The notes under the pieces were generated by a model. It did no database searches. It was not told the DNA's origin and saw only the letters and a program-made list of their open reading frames with translations. Shown piece by piece: positions 63,775 to 64,000 of a stretch of DNA of 64,000 bases. The translations under genes and the position numbers were made by a program. The stretch covers positions 806,001-870,000 of the forward strand of contig JAWKNO010000001.1 in NCBI GenBank assembly GCA_041391665.1, read 5' to 3'. Position 1 is the first letter of the stretch; each line of letters opens with the position of its first letter. This stretch comes from Bacteroidia bacterium. GTDB lineage: Bacteria; Bacteroidota; Bacteroidia; J057.

Positions 63775-64000
63775 ATGAAAAAAGCAATCTTTCCAGGCTC
63801 ATTTGACCCTATCACGATCGGCCATGTAGAAATAATCAGGCGTGGTTGTGCCATTTTTGATGAGGTAATTGTTGCTATTGGAGTTAATAGCCATAAAAAA
63901 TACCTGTTTAGCCTGGAAGACCGGATGAAAATGCTGGAAGCCTGCTTTGCGGATTCTGACCAGATTATCGTGACATCCTACGAAGGGTTGACGGTAGATT
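63775..64000 (+). CDS. coaD: Pantetheine-phosphate adenylyltransferase (partial, 3' end outside window)
   Basis: The first 75 residues of phosphopantetheine adenylyltransferase, CoA synthesis. It begins MKKAIFPGSFDPITIGHVEI with the nucleotidyltransferase T/HxGH motif (TIGH), and continues VAIGVNSHKKYLFSLEDRMKML, typical of CoaD. The window ends about halfway through the gene. Confidence 0.95.
   Translation, partial: MKKAIFPGSFDPITIGHVEIIRRGCAIFDEVIVAIGVNSHKKYLFSLEDRMKMLEACFADSDQIIVTSYEGLTVD

Overview
The window is a 64 kb chromosomal segment from a member of the Bacteroidota, most likely a free-living aerobic relative of the Saprospiria/Cytophagia (the phylum is well supported, the family is inference). 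Signs of this: promoters of the Bacteroidota type (TTG, 19-21 nt, TAnnTTTG) in front of many genes; two giant PKD-repeat surface proteins ending in the type IX secretion C-terminal domain; an Oar-like TonB-dependent receptor; an alternative complex III (Act) respiratory operon; the DUF3822-rsmD-coaD neighbourhood; few Shine-Dalgarno sequences and several TTG starts.

Layout. 1-7.3 kb: the end of the spc ribosomal operon and the alpha operon (rplR', rpsE, rpmD, rplO, secY, map, infA, rpmJ, rpsM, rpsK, rpsD, rpoA, rplQ), closed by a strong terminator. 7.4-9.0 kb: an Nfu-type Fe-S scaffold with lipB, and a TPR protein, on the minus strand. 9.1-11.6 kb: etfB-etfA and a DUF151-UVR nuclease-like protein. 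11.7-16.7 kb: two TonB-like proteins, an ICMT-like membrane methyltransferase, a tandem SGNH hydrolase and a decayed AAA/DUF4143 ATPase. 16.9-23.2 kb: an aldo/keto reductase, tRNA-Ala(GGC), a BatD-like/DUF58 pair, thyA, an acyl-CoA thioesterase and rpoN, with two palindromic REP-like elements. 23.2-33.5 kb: two divergent paralogous PKD giants; the second carries a one-base frameshift and an abrupt rise in GC content. 33.6-38.8 kb: a degenerate SRAP protein, an Oar-like receptor and a YpdA-like disulfide reductase.

39.2-56.3 kb: a 16-gene respiratory operon on the plus strand: actABCDEF (quinol:cytochrome c oxidoreductase), cytochrome c oxidase subunits II and I, heme A synthase, heme O synthase, two subunit III genes, subunit IV, a SCO-like protein without copper ligands, a DUF420 protein and a small membrane protein. 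Together these would move electrons from menaquinol to oxygen, and they include the heme A maturation pathway. A Fur/PerR-like dyad lies about 145 bp upstream of the chosen actA start.

56.3-64 kb: mtaB, an acidic secreted protein of unknown function, a SAM hydroxide adenosyltransferase, phoH, sucD, an outer-membrane protein, DUF3822, rsmD and the start of coaD.

The observations most worth a second look are the frameshifted mosaic PKD gene, the SRAP homologue without its catalytic Cys2, the SCO-like protein without CxxxC, the mutually exclusive hairpins before rpsD, the palindromic repeat family, and the dyad upstream of the respiratory operon. I saw no CRISPR array, rRNA, prophage or intact insertion sequence.
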